A stretch of 64,000 nt of DNA from Bathynomus jamesi (taxonomy: Eukaryota > Arthropoda > Malacostraca > Isopoda > Cirolanidae), in NCBI GenBank assembly GCA_023014485.1, contig JAJOZX010005808.1:151501-215500 (forward strand). The letters are read 5' to 3'. The notes below the pieces were generated by a model, which saw nothing but the letters and a program-made list of their open reading frames with translations, ran no database searches and was not told where the DNA came from. Of the stretch, positions 10,831 through 22,586 are shown piece after piece. The translations under genes and the position numbers were made by a program. Every line of letters starts with the position of its first letter. Position 1 is the first letter of the stretch.

Positions 10831-12262
10831 AGCAGAGTTTTTGTATAGGTCTCTAATTTTCCTTCTGAAGTCTTTACCAGTGAAGACCTAACGAAATTGC
10901 ATTTGCCGACAAACAACGCTTCAATTATATATGTCAAGCTTCCAGCATTACCTTGGTCTTTCATCCCCAATCATTACCACTTCTCTCACCTTGATACAAT
11001 TTGTATTGGAGCCCTTTACATTGTCTGATGGGTAATAATTGAGTTCTGGCAAGTATTCCATCTGCCACTCTTCCATAACTGATCTTGTAGCTCTTCAAGG
11101 TACTTGAACCTTCTGGTTAACTCTTCTTGACTGCTCTGGATAGGCTGTAAGTCTTCTGGCAAACTGGGGCTTGATGCTAATCGTTTACCACAGCGAAAAT
11201 GATTTGGTGTCAATGCCTCTGCATCCTGCATACTGTTATAAACAAAAGTGATGGGGCTGCTGTTCACCATTGCTTCTACTTTACACAAAACAGTGCAGAA
11301 TTCTTCTTTGCTCAAATGAGCATTAGCCAAAGTTTCTTTAATGGACACTTTACACTTCTCATTAGCCTTCCCAAAAATCCTCCCCACCATGGTGCTCTCT
11401 CAACAATAAACTCCCACTGTACCCCATGGTGTGAAAAGTAGGATTGGAATCCCTCCTCTTTTAGCAAGGACCAAACTCCTTGCAGTTCTTTTGCAGCCTT
11501 TTTGAAGGTTTTTAGATTATCAGATGATTTTATTTGGGAAACCCCTTCTGTTCACAAATCTTTTAAAGGCAAAAAGAAATACATCACTACTTAAATTGCT
11601 TACCAACTCCAAATGGATTGCTCTGGTAAAAGTACATGTGAAAAGACATATATAACCTTTGTTAGACTCCCCTTGCTCATACACATAGATTGGACCCGCA
11701 AAGTCTACTCCAACTACATCAAATGTGACAGTATAGACACACCGTTCTCTTGGAAGTGGAGCCACCTTTTCATGATAAGACTTTGCACTCCAACGCTTGC
11801 AAACCATACATCTATAGAAGACCTTTTTTACTACTTGTCTAATTTTGGGAATCCAAAACTGCTGTCTGATCTCTATTATCACTTCTCTACCTCCAGCATG
11901 TAGCAACTTATGATGCGTATCCGGGATCAAAAGTTTCACAAAGTGACCCAGAGAAGGTAGCAAAATTGGATGTCTTTTCTCCTCGGAAGCCCAGAAAACT
12001 GTAGTCTACCTCCTACTCTCAATAAATCCTGATCCAAAAACACACCCAAATCTTTGAGAACAGAATGTGTTGGGAGAACCTGTAATGGACTGCTGGTGAA
12101 CAATTTTCTCTCCACCAAATTTTTCCTTCTGTACATATACCACCCAGTAGTGCTTGGCTTGCTGAATCTCCTTACTGTTCATAATTTCTTCCCTTCTTGT
12201 TTCTCTCTTAATATTGTCTGTAAATCTATATATCCATGCTGTCACTCTTAACAACATTTTCA
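10831..12262 (-). pseudogene. BEL-A integrase and C-terminal domain
   Basis: Minus-strand pieces match the BEL-B integrase: zinc module H-K-L-L-H-A..C-M-V-C (about 11800-11900), catalytic FDVVGVDFAGP (about 11715), then frameshifts, and the downstream conserved tail DAEALTPNHFRCGKRL and GDERPRQCW (about 10960-11240). The fragment starts in the strand-transfer tail at about 10831, where the plus-strand Gypsy sequence begins. The frame breaks at least five times, so it is nonfunctional. Confidence 0.87.
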
Positions 12263-12589
12263 GTGGTGCGAAGCCGCCACCCATTGACAGGTCAGAGACC
12301 AGCCTGAGCAGATCGGATCGAGTTAACTTAGTACGATTCCGATGTGGACATCACCCCAACATACAGACATATAAACACAGACGACACCTGCCACCTGTGC
12401 CAGGACACACCACAAACAATTGAACACATTATGACAGAGTGCACCGCTCTAGCACAACATAGAACACAACACAACATCACTAGTGCGCTGAACCTCTGGT
12501 CCACTCTGGAGAGGGCGATCGGTTACCTGCGTGCCGCCGGCTTGCTCGATCAGGGTGGGCTGATCGGCTAACCAACAACCAACAAATCT
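12263..12589 (+). mobile_element. LINE 3' fragment in BEL-A
   Basis: About 325 bp not present in BEL-B or BEL-C. A plus-strand frame (12344-12571) encodes the cysteine-histidine motif CHLC-x8-HIMTEC typical of the C-terminus of R1/Jockey-type LINE ORF2 proteins, ending in a stop and a short CCAACAA-rich tail. AACAA flanks both sides in a way consistent with a short target duplication. It is a 5'-truncated copy of a LINE different from LINE-a to -d. Confidence 0.75.
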
Positions 12590-13879
12590 TTTCAGACTGC
12601 TAATGTCCTCAAGCCTCAATATGGGGTCCTGCTGCATAACTTGTCAACTGTTCACAGTGCATTTTCTCATTTCACTCACCCATTCTTCTTCAGCCTGGTG
12701 TTCTCCTACAATAGGCTGATTAGAAAGCCAATTTTCACTTCCAAGTTTTAGCCACTCTGACCCATTCCACCACAAACTTGACTGTGCAAGATCTTTCACT
12801 GAAATTCCTCGTGCTGGTAAATCAGCTGGGTTTTGGGTGCCTGGACAATGCTTCCATTGCTTTGGATCTGTGTGCGCTTGAATTTCCTCCACCCTATTGG
12901 CAACAAACGTTTCCATTTCCTTACCTGGCTTCTTAACCAGTGCCAAACTATAGTGGAGTCTGTTCAATAATAGCTTGGAATTTCATAAAGGCCCAAAGAA
13001 TTTTGCACTGTAACTGCAAGCCGACTAGCAATGACTGCACCCATCAATTCCAACCTTGGAATAGAAAGCCTTTTCAAAGGGGCTACTCTGCTCTTTGCAG
13101 CAACCAACCTGCAATTTACTTCCTCTTCAAATGTGCCTCTTATATAAATGCAAGTTGCATAGGCTTCCTCACTTGCATCACAAAAGATGTGCAGCTCCAA
13201 ATTATCTGGACTATTGTTCAACTCTCCAAAGTACCATCTTGGGATTTCAATGTCTCCAAGATGTGCCAATTCTTTGAACCAATATTTCCACTTTATCACC
13301 ATATGATCGGGTAACTCTTGGTCCCAACCAAATCCAATTTTTCAGAGGGTCTGAAACCAATTTTTTTACTTTATCACAAATGGAGCCAGGAATCCAAGAG
13401 GATCAAAGACTTTCGAACCCAAACTAAGAGTTGTGCGTCTTGTCCACATTGTCTCATTCTCAGCCAGCTCAACTAAAGATTTCCCATTGAAAGTATACAA
13501 GTCCTCTCCTTGCTGCCAAATGCCTAGCACCTTTGTGTCTATTGCCCACAACTCCTTAATACCAGAATCCTCAATACTTTCTGCTGCATCAGGTCCTACA
13601 GAAGACTGACTCATAAACTGTTGTAACTGAGAATGATTGGTCTGCCATTTTCTAAGCTCCATGCCAGCCTCCCTCATTATAGCTCTAGCCTCCATGAATA
13701 TCTGTTCAGCCATTTCTGTATTATCCACTGAACACAGCAAATCATCAACATAAAAATTTTGCTTTATGCGTTCAATAGTATTAGGATAGACTTCAGAATA
13801 TTTCTTAAAATGGTACCGCATAGAAGCTGCCAACAGAAATGGACTAGAGCTGAGGCCAAACAACACTGACTTCATTCTA
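12590..13879 (-). pseudogene. BEL-A RT end, RNase H and linker
   Basis: The minus strand contains FYVDDLLCSVDN (about 13735-13770, RT catalytic YVDD), the linker up to FVIK followed by TAA (about 13366), then the RNase H with HIFCDASEEAYATC (about 13180) and RLELMGAVIASRL (about 13010). The TAA after FVIK occurs at the same codon in BEL-B. Frames 13366-13879, 12964-13302 and 12644-12967 are separate. A Tc1 element interrupts the RT at 13880. Confidence 0.88.
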
Positions 13880-14828
13880 AGCACACCGAACAAAAAATTA
13901 GTCACCCCTCTCAGAATGTACCTAATAACGTGTGACGGCGCCTCTGGCCTTGATAACCGCACGAATCCGGCGAGGCAGAGACTCTACGAGGTTGTGCATG
14001 TACTGAACATCGATTTGCTGCCACTCGTTCATCAGCCGGTCCCGAAGTTCCGCCAGAGTCCTGCGCTTCACTTTCTGTTTCCAGCCTGAACAACACCTTC
14101 GACGCATTCAGGATTAAAGGCTTCATTGGACCTGCGATGTACTCGTCGCCTCCCATCATTGGAGAACAAACAAAAACGGGACTCATCGGACCAAATTACA
14201 CGTTTCCAATCTGCCGCAGTCCAGTTTTTGTGCCTCTGAGCCCATTTATAACGTGCCAATTTGTGACTTGCTGTTAACAGCGGCCTCTTCCGTGGTACCC
14301 TGCTCCAGATGTCCATCGCATGCAGTTCTCGTTGCAATGTCCGTTCGGAAATTGGTCGCTGGAGAACCTCATTGGTTTGTTGGAGCAATTGTTCTCTGGT
14401 TTGAAAACGATTTGCAGTTACTAGACGAGAAACATGGCGGCGGCCCCTATTGTCGAGAATTGTTTTCCGGCCACAGTTACGCCGTCGATTGTCAGTTGAT
14501 TGCGAACTACACCACTCTTTGTAAACTCGCTGGACAGTACGCGTTGACACACCAACAAATTGGGCTACTTCAGACATTTTGCGTCCGTGGGCTCTGCCAA
14601 ACACGATGGCTCCTTTTTGCCACTGAGTAACGTCTGCCTCACGACCCATTTTGCAGACTATATCCAACACACACTTTGTTCTTCACCACCTCACGAAACA
14701 GATCTGATCCTGTGTGCTACGTCACCGCTACTTGTCACTTACCAATGCTACATCAGCGCCCTCTGTGTGACCTTGAACTTCCTACTATCGGTGCTATTAG
14801 GGGTGACTAATTTTTTGTCCGGTGTGCT
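13880..14828 (-). mobile_element. Tc1-like element, internally deleted
   Basis: Terminal inverted repeats of about 30 bp begin AGCACACCGAACAAAAAATT at the left and match the inverted right end with one mismatch. TA flanks both sides (13878-13879, 14829-14830), and the intact BEL-B reads straight across with one TA. At 949 bp it is shorter than autonomous Tc1 elements and lacks the middle of the transposase. Confidence 0.93.
13922..14649 (-). pseudogene. Tc1-like transposase with central deletion
   Basis: The start MGREADVTQW lies at 14649. The N-terminal paired-type helix-turn-helix is visible (VAQFVGVSTRTVQRVYKEW; then ERTLQRELH), followed by the first catalytic Asp in VIWSDESRF. The protein then jumps to the C-terminal tail (LAELRDRLMNEWQQID, RRIRAVIKARGAVTRY), so the segment with the second Asp and the catalytic Glu is gone. 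A frame change accompanies the junction near 14070-14100. It would bind ends but could not cut. Confidence 0.88.
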
Positions 14829-14830
14829 TA

Positions 14831-16229
14831 TATGCTTGAACCTTAGGTTCATTTTCCAACAAGTCTTTCGTATCCACCCACAGATACCTCACTGCATCTC
14901 TGTCCTCTCGTTTTAACTTTATCCTCAAAAATGCTTGCTTCACATCTGCAGTCAATGCTACTCTACGAAACCTGAATCTGAGTAACAAGGAAAATAAATT
15001 TGCATTTAATTTTGGCACAGCATCCAAACAGTCATTCAAGGACACACCACCTTTGTCCTTGGTTGAGCCATCAAAAACTACCCTCAGTTTGGTGGTAGTT
15101 TTGTCTCACTGCATGGTGTGGCAGATAATGTGCCTCCTGGCTCACCAGCTCACCTTGCACCCTTTCAGCATAGCTCTCCTTTACATAGCTTAGGATGGCC
15201 TCATTGTATTCATTTAACAACTCCTCATTTTTCCTTAGCCTGTGCAATGAAGTCTCCAACCTCCTATTAGCTAGCTGAAGGTTTGAGCTGGGTTTGGAAG
15301 AATCCTTCCAAGGGAGTCCAACTTCGTAGCAATCATCTCTAAACCCAATACCTTTTTCAAATTGCTCTAAAACCTCCCTATTCACTGTACTTGCCTGTTT
15401 CTCCTGTTTGCCCTTTATCCAATGAATTCAAGTTCTCAAAAGGCTTTCAAATGCCTTTCCAAACCATGGCTGTTCTCCTCAAACTTAACAAAACGAGCTT
15501 TAACCTCCATTTCATTGCAACAGCTACCATGTAGCATCCAGCCTAGTCATTCAAGGACACACCACCTTTCTCCTTGGTTGAGCCATCAAAAACTACCCTC
15601 AGTTTGGTGGTAGTTTTGTCTCACTGCATGGTGTGGCAGATAATGTGCCTCCTGGCTCACCAGCTCACCTTGCACCCTTTCAGCATAGCTCTCCTTTACA
15701 TAGCTTAGGATGGCCTCATTGTATTCATTTAACAACTCCTCATTTTTCCTTAGCCTGTGCAATGAAGTCTCCAACCTCCTATTAGCTAGCTGAAGGTTTG
15801 AGCTGGGTTTGGAAGAATCCTTCCAAGGGAGTCCAACTTCGTAGCAATCATCTCTAAACCCAATACCTTTTTCAAATTGCTCTAAAACCTCCCTATTCAC
15901 TGTACTTGCCTGTTTCTCCTGTTTGCCCTTTATCCAATGAATTCAAGTTCTCAAAAGGCTTTCAAATGCCTTTCCAAACCATGGCTGTTCTCCTCAAACT
16001 TAACAAAACGAGCTTTAACCTCCATTTCATTGCAACAGCTACCATGTAGCATCCAGCCTAGCTTGCTTTCAATAGCTACAGGACCTTGAGATGTGCAGAC
16101 AATGTTGTGAGTAATGAAGTCCCAATAATAGTCAGCTCCAATCAAAAGACTAAAATCTTCTGTTCCTTCAAACCTATTATTACCCAAATTAATTCCTTTA
16201 ACCTGCAATTCTTGGACATATACCATATC
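14831..16229 (-). pseudogene. BEL-A RT N-terminal part and upstream linker
   Basis: The minus strand encodes the RT start (VALTADVKQAFLRIKLK near 14920, with the first catalytic Asp), and upstream the linker conserved in BEL pol (RFEGTEDFSLLIGADYYWDF near 16120; GCYEVGLPWKDS-like block). The linker region is duplicated in tandem (15033-16062), which places two copies of the block GFRDDCYEVGLPWKDS in the copy and destroys the order of the protein. A MITE interrupts it at 16230. Confidence 0.87.
15033..16062 (-). repeat. 515-bp tandem duplication within BEL-A
   Basis: 15033-15547 and 15548-16062 are head-to-tail copies, nearly identical (one G/C difference noticed near 15056/15571). The encoded 104-residue frames at 15071-15385 and 15586-15900 are identical. 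BEL-B and BEL-C have the segment once. The high identity against the older background of BEL-A indicates a recent duplication or an assembly artefact. Confidence 0.92.
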
Positions 16230-16507
16230 CAGGGGTGTAGTACTTCGGGGGCGAACGGGAGCGCCGCTCCCGTACCTCCATTCATCCAAATTTTATTTAT
16301 TATTTTTTTTTTCAGTTGATACTTGGAAGTTGGGAACCAACAAACTGAGATGTTATTATTTCCTTGTACCGGTACATCAGTTAATCCGGTTACCTGATTA
16401 ACTGATGTACCGGTACAAGGAAATAATAGCAGAATTTAAAATTATGTACCAACATGCCGGTATTTCCCTAGAGCTTCTGCACCTTAAAATTTGCCACTAC
16501 ACCCCTG
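16230..16507. mobile_element. hAT-type MITE with long central hairpin
   Basis: 278 bp with inverted ends CAGGGGTGTAG...CTACACCCCTG and imperfect 8-bp flanks (ACCATATC, GCTATATC; BEL-B has GCCATATC once). In the middle, 16354-16385 and 16397-16428 form a perfect 32-bp inverted repeat around an 11-bp spacer. There is no coding capacity. Confidence 0.88.
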
Positions 16508-17370
16508 GCTATATCTAAATAAGTAGTGACTGGAGCACAAAGTTCCTCACTCTCTACAGCTTGGACCTTGATAGTGGGACTTTGTGGTAACAACCCCTTA
16601 ACCAGAACTTCTACCTTCTTAACTTTGGTTCGGTTTTGAACTAAACCCTCAAACCCAGAAATTCTTAAATTTTCCCTCTTAAGTTCTTTAATTAAACTTC
16701 AAATTTCTGGAAATTCTGGTCTTAATAAAGCTACACTGGCTACCACTATCAAACAACACTCTTACAGTAACTTCTCCATCATTCCCAATTAATAATGCTG
16801 CAGCTGTTTGCAATAACTCCCCCTTTACTCTTACGCCCTTTCATAGCGGTAGCATGTACCACTGATGTCTCTACTTCTGGGGTAGGCCTACTAGAAGTGT
16901 TTTCACAAAATAATGGCTGATGCCGGCCATGGCATTTTTTGCACAAAATTTTAAACCTACAAAACCTTGCTCTGTGACCTTTCAAAAAACATTTAAAACA
17001 TTCTGTGGACTTAGTTACCCTGTCCTTTCTCTCCTCAACAGGTAAAGCCTCAGCCACTTCACATTTATAATTATGACCTGTGGTTGCCTTCGCAAAATAT
17101 GTATTCCTTGATTTCCTTTAATTTATTCTCAGAGATGCATGTAGAGTTGACACTGTACCCGGGCTATTAATTTTTGTAGAAACTTTGGTGCTTTGCCTGC
17201 CTTTGTCCCTTTATTTAACATCCCACTGTGCAAACTCAATCGTCTTGTTAATTCAATGCCTAATAGGCTTAACATCTGCTGAAGGGGGATGCACACATGT
17301 TCTGTGAGTGTCCCCTACTGCTACTTAATTCAAGCCAAATTGAGCTAGGCAATTTAAACTGCAGTATAGT
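16508..17370 (-). pseudogene. BEL-A gag end: zinc fingers and protease
   Basis: The minus strand shows CFKCFLKGHRARFCRFKILC and CHGRHQPLFC (about 16890-17010), the paired Cys-His zinc region of BEL gag, and then the protease core VLFDSGS (about 16740-16762), the BEL aspartic protease active site. The frame 16779-17057 is the longest intact part; the gag sequence upstream of it toward 17370 has several indels. A hAT element cuts gag at 17379. Confidence 0.86.
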
Positions 17371-17378
17371 GACCAACT

Positions 17379-20300
17379 GACAGGGCCGTAGCTAATGGTA
17401 ATCTTCAGGGGAGGCTACATAGTACCGATAATATAGGGAATTCTTTGTAAAAATAAAACACATGTTAAAGTTAAAATTTTATATATACGCATTTATTGGA
17501 CCAGGTCAATTAAACAATTACAAAACTGAATTATAATTGTAAAACTAGTTGGTAAACAACGTGTTAGAATGTAGAAAGTTTAAACAAACGAAACACGACT
17601 TAGATACAATACAAAATACAAACTGGTAATAAATATAAAATAGTATGTATAATGCATTGCGGTAATTTTTCTTTTATTCGAATGTAATAGTTATTGAAAA
17701 ATAAACAACAGAAACATTGCTTCTAAATTTAAAAGCAAAATACAGTACTTCCGTATATTAATAAAAAAATTATAATTACTTCAAAACAGTTACAACTTTC
17801 TGTTTTTCTAATCATTAAATTTCCTTAAAAGCATATCCATATTGATTGCTTTCGTGCGTTCTTTCTCAAATGCCAGTAGAACTAAATTTGTCATTCGTTG
17901 GTGACACATTGCCAGTCTTTGGGGACGATTTATCCTGGTTAAAACTGAAAAAGTGGATTCACATGTCGCAGTGCTGCATCCAAATATTTTAGCAGCTACC
18001 AGTAAATTGTAAGTGTCTTGAAAAGCAATCCTTTGTTCAAAAATTTCATCGAAAACCACCACGTCTGCTTTCTTTTCTGCTTGGTTTTTAAGAAAATTTC
18101 TAACAACAAATATTTCTTCTTGCGATGAAATTTTAATGTTGAGACATTCTAGATATTTCATTTTATCTAAATCCATTTCAGCTTTGGCACTAGAGATAGA
18201 ACTCAGTAGTTTATCATTATCAGTAAATCTTCGTTTCATTTCACATACAACGATATCAATAGTTTGGTAGAATATAACTTTAAAATGTTCATTTAGTACT
18301 GATCTACTTCTGATCTCCCTCCTATGCTATCTGTAACGATGTAATCTCTAAACTTTTTCATGAATTTTCCTTCTGTGTCTTTTAGTGGAGTAAATTTCTT
18401 CTTCCTCAACGTCAAATTCGGCACTTATTTGATTTATAACTTCTGCATAAACTTCATTACATCTTAAAGCTTTAATAGTATCCACAATAGAATCCAAAAT
18501 CATTAAAGAATCTCTTAAGCTAGATTCACGACATTGGAGTAATTTGTCAGCAGGTTGAATAATTTCTAGGATCTTGTTCATAAATATTGTACAAAAACGA
18601 AATTGCTTACATTTAACAACAGTTAGTAAACCGGAGCCTTCCACAATGTTGTCGCCATTAAGTTGTTTATTCTCTTTCACCATTTCTAGTGTATCAACAA
18701 TTTTTCTATAATTATTGAAAATAACCTTTGTCACATCCAAATGTCCACTCCAGCGGTGTGGCAAAAGACGAGAAAGAGCCTGACCTTCATACATTCTGGA
18801 AATACTTCCCTTTTTAAGAAAAACATACAGCATGGAACATTGTTCGAAAAACTGTTTAATCTCAGAGATATCATTTATAGCTTTCACAATAACCAGGTGT
18901 AATCTATGATTGCAGCAATGTACATATGGGACTTTCCTATTTAGAGTCTTTTGAAGTAGTGCTTGCACTCCACCTTTCTTACCACTCATAATAGAAGCTC
19001 CATCGTAGCACTGGCTAAGAATTTTAGAACTATCCAAACCACAATCATTAATACTTTTAATGTCAATTTGACAAATGTCTCGGCATCAAATTCAAAACAA
19101 TGTTTTATCGCCAAAATTGATTCTTTTGGTTTTCCATTTATCATATATCTAACTCAGATAGCGATACTTTCCCTATTATTTTTATCGCATGTTCAATCAA
19201 CTAGAATTGAAAATCAAGAAACAGCAGCCTTATGAATATCATTTACAACACTTTGTGTTACCATTTCTGCCACAATTTGTATTATGTTATTTTGTGTTTC
19301 AGTAGATAAATATGTTGCGCATACTGGTACACTCTTTGCACAGTCAGCAAGTTTTCCATCTTTCTGTAATGTGAATTCAAAAAGACTACGAAATAAGTTA
19401 TTTTCCTCGTGTTCTTCAATATTATATGTAGGCCTACCATAGAAAGCTACCTCATTAATGGCAAGAAACTGAATAACTTCTGCAATTGACTTAACATAGT
19501 ACCTATGGCGTTCCAAAATATCACTATTCACCATAGTTGATACCATTAATCCCATTTCTTGATGGTGTTCTCTTTCATACCACATACTCATAGCGGATAT
19601 GTGAACCTCTGAAGCTGCGTGTTTTGGGAAACCTTTTTTCTTATTTAAAGTAACTTTCCAGCTCCTGAACTCAGATGATGCAAGTGCGCTTTTTTTCGTT
19701 CCAAAAGGACGAAACTGTCAACAGGCATAACAGAAAGCCGCATCTATGCTTTTTGATTATTCTAACCATTTAAACTTTTGAAACCAATCTACTTGAAAAC
19801 TTCTATTTTCAATGTTTTTAGGATAAACTGGCAGTCTCTGTTGTATAATACTTTCTCCTAGTTTTGAGATATCAGGAGTGTTATCAACTTTCTGACTTGC
19901 TTTAGAATTTTCGTTTGTAATGCTAGTTGCATAGGAAGAACTAAGCGTAGAGACTGAACCTGAAGTTGTACAGGAAGAACTAGGAGTAGAAACTGAAATA
20001 TTTTTAGTTGTTTTGGCTACTTTAATTACAAATTTATTTATTGTTAATTAATTATCCATAATTTATAAATTATTCTTGCAATAAATTAGAATGTCTTTGT
20101 CCAAACACTAAATCATAAAAAAGCAATTCAGAAATTTATTAGAATGTCTTTGTCCAAACACTAAATCATAAAAAGCAATTCAGAAATTTATTAGAATGTC
20201 TTTATCCAAACAATAAATCATAAAAAAGCAATTCAGAAATCGCTAATATCAATCACGGAAATTTCACACTCACTATCTCACTCACCTCACTAACCAACGT

Positions 20301-20675
20301 GCAACACAGCTCATTATATATACTAGTTACTCTAGTGGACGGACACCTTCTAGAAAATTCAGCACGTTCATAGCGCATGCGCGTGGCCCTATCATACCAC
20401 CACGAGCTTTCTAGAACTTTCCAGTCCGCTACAATTTTTAAATTTTAATTAACATGTTCGAAACATTTTTCACAAATATTTTTATTTGGGAGGACAGAGG
20501 AAAATGTTATTAGTAGAATTATTTATTAGTAATTATTACGATTAGTAAAAATACTGATATTAGTAAAGACTGTAAAGTATTTATTTTATTTAATATATAT
20601 TTAGGGCTTAGGGGAAGCTCAAAATTTTCCAGGGGAGGTTCAGCCACCCCTGGCGATCCCCAAGCTACAGCCCTG
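17379..20675 (-). mobile_element. ZMYM-type hAT transposon
   Basis: Inverted ends CAGGGCCGTAGCTAA (17381) and GCTACAGCCCTG (ends 20675), with flanking GACCAACT (17371-17378) and GACCAACA (20676-20683) as the 8-bp target duplication. BEL-B reads across this site once (…ACCAACATT…). A 52-53-bp tandem repeat (three copies, 20086-20242) and a TATATATA stretch at about 20318 lie at the 5' side of the transposase. Length 3.3 kb suggests a nearly full-length element. Confidence 0.9.
17808..20020 (-). pseudogene. hAT transposase (ZMYM1-like), broken
   Basis: Three minus-strand frames form one protein. 19214-19591 carries the region before the RNase H core; the next piece has the first Asp region with an internal stop (VD-stop-TCDKNN near 19190). 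18348-19037 has SQCYDGASIMSGKKGGVQ (second Asp) and CCNHRLHLVIVKA, hallmarks of hAT core sequences. 17808-18239 ends with the hAT dimerisation domain (CESTFSVLTRINRPQRLAM, MTNLVLLAFEKE). The order and motifs match proteins annotated as zinc finger MYM-type 1-like. It would have catalysed excision and insertion but is now inactive. Confidence 0.87.
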
Positions 20676-20683
20676 GACCAACA

Positions 20684-21462
20684 TTACACCATACCTTTCC
20701 ATTCCTACACCCAAGTTGTCCAGGGACCTAGTTCTAACTTCAAATTCATCATATAACTGCCGTAACTCCTTGACACTATTGGGATTATTAACAGGAAGTA
20801 TAGCTAAAAGTTCGCGGAGGTGGCTTTTAATTAAGATCTCTGGCTTACCAAACCGTTTCTTTAATATATCCCAAGCCACATTATAATTAGCCTCTGCTAA
20901 TGCTAATCCTGCTATTGTCTTTGCTGCCTCCCCTTCCAAGAGGGACTACAAATAATTACATTGTTCCACAACACTTAACACTTGACTAGAATGAACTGCT
21001 GAATGAAAACTGTCTGCCCATCCTTGCCATTCCTGAATACGCCCAGAAAATGTTTTGAGTACAAGCCTCGGTAATTGAACTGCAGATCTGTTAACCTTAA
21101 ACTTACAAACATTGTTTGTTGAGAGCTGTGTTTCATTATTAGACTTGGTTTCTAACTGTACTGAACTGCTAAACTCTTGCTCTGTGGCACGCTTTAATTA
21201 TGTCATCAATAATCTCTTCAAAGTAAATTATGTTATTTTCAATTTCATCCTCTTCTATAAGAGTCCCAATCTTAATATTTACTTCGCTTAGAGCAAACTT
21301 TTTAGTTTCTAATATGGAAAGCTGCGCAGTCACTAAGCTAAAATCCTCTTGCTCTATGACAGAATCTATAGTGGCAATGACCTTTATAATGAGACCTGTG
21401 TAAGCCCTTCTCTTTTTTCTAAACTTGTTCAATTCAGCTGCACTCATCTTCAATGCAAACAA
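20684..21462 (-). pseudogene. BEL-A gag N-terminal half
   Basis: The minus strand starts at MSAAELNKF (21447; an upstream Met at 21462 is also in frame) and follows BEL-B gag: charged helices (ETKKFALSEVNIKIGTL), then GAAKTIAGLALAEANYNVAWDILKKRFGKPEI-type sequence near 20850-20930. An internal stop and frame changes lie between 20940 and 21169. The hAT at 17379-20675 cuts the rest. Its leader is interrupted at 21503 by a mariner. Confidence 0.87.
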
Positions 21463-21599
21463 ACAACTGGGTTCAATGCCAAATAAGCTGAATTGGCTAT
21501 AATATAAGGTTTTAACATATATTCTGCTCGATTTTTTAGTTCATTCAGAACAAAAATTAAATGACGTAATGACAAATTAATTATCAATATACTTCCCTT

Positions 21600-21904
21600 C
21601 TTTTTCTATAACATCCTCCCACCTGTAGAAAAGTTTTTTTTATACCACGTTGGAAGAAATCCCTTGGTTTCGAGTTAAAAAAAAGCGATCACTTCGTTTT
21701 TGATAGCTTCCATGGATTGCAACTTTTGTCCATCTAGGTGGTGTTGCAGACTTCTGAATAAATGGTAGTCTGAAGGTGCGATGTCCGGAGAATAAGATGG
21801 ATGAGGCATTTTTTCCCAACCAAATGCCTCCAATTTGGCAGTGGTGATTCAAGCAGTGTGAGGACGCGCTTTATCCTGGTGGAATAGAACACCTCTGCGA
21901 TTAA
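21600..21904 (-). pseudogene. Mariner transposase, C-terminal part
   Basis: Together with 29777-30496 this is one transposase separated by BEL-B. Here the minus strand reads RGVLFHQDKARPHTA (second Asp), an internal stop, then KMPHPSYSPDIAPSDYHLF with the third Asp. The spacing to the last Asp is 34 residues, so the element is a DD34D mariner. Frame changes follow toward 21640. The copy is dead even apart from the BEL insertion. Confidence 0.87.
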
Positions 21905-22480
21905 TGTTAGAAAATCTAGAAGAGGAAGAACCATTGTTGTCCCAAGGCGATATGATGACTAAGCTGATTGATGCAGCATTGCTTGTATATATTAAGTTAA
22001 GGTGTATATATATCCATCTCATAATTGTAAGGTTAGTGAAAAATTCACTTAATAAGAGCTAGCATTTTTGGGCTCTTGTGGCATCATTTCGGGCGCTGCG
22101 CGTCTTTTCTACTCGTTTGTGGGATGTCGTACGTACAGGGTGTGGTCTTGTAGAGGGCTCTCTTGCAATTCAGTTTGGTTGTTTAGATACAAGATTGTTG
22201 CACCGTGCAATAGTCCAGGTTGCGTTGTTGTTGCAAGGTTGAGAAAGAAGACCATAAATAGTACCCTTTTTGTTTACATTAAATTCATGTAACTAAGGTC
22301 TAAGGTAGGCCCGCATCGAGTCAGCAACCCTGAGGTTACCCTGAGGTAGGACCTAATAGGATCTGAAATCCGTAAGTTTTAATTTAGCTTAACTTGGGCT
22401 TCAGATAGAACTGGCCCTTTAGAATTTGGCCGTTCACGGCTTAACTGGGATTTTGAACCCGACAAATAAATAAAATAACA
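21905..22480 (+). repeat. BEL-B 5' LTR
   Basis: 576 bp from TGTTAGAAAATCTAG to AATAAAATAACA, i.e. with short inverted TGTTA...TAACA ends. The first ~60 bases are the same sequence that encodes the end of pol in the 3' LTR. Confidence 0.94.
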
Positions 22481-22498
22481 TGGTCCTTCAGAACCGGA
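22481..22498 (+). promoter_or_regulatory. BEL-B primer-binding site
   Basis: TGGTCCTTCAGAACCGGA abuts the LTR end with no spacer and is repeated at 52065-52082 after the BEL-C LTR. The TGG start fits pairing with a tRNA CCA end; the tRNA identity is not determined. Confidence 0.75.
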
Positions 22499-22586
22499 TT
22501 CTACCCCAAGACTGAGTCAGTGACTATTTTTCGGCAAAGTTCTGATTGTGCAAATTGTAGCCCAAGTTAGGCCTAGACGGGTTGAG

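Noticed and set aside
22068..22292. 74-78-codon ORF repeated in each BEL LTR
   Set aside because: Conserved only because the LTRs are homologous; the frame changes length between copies and has no recognisable domain.
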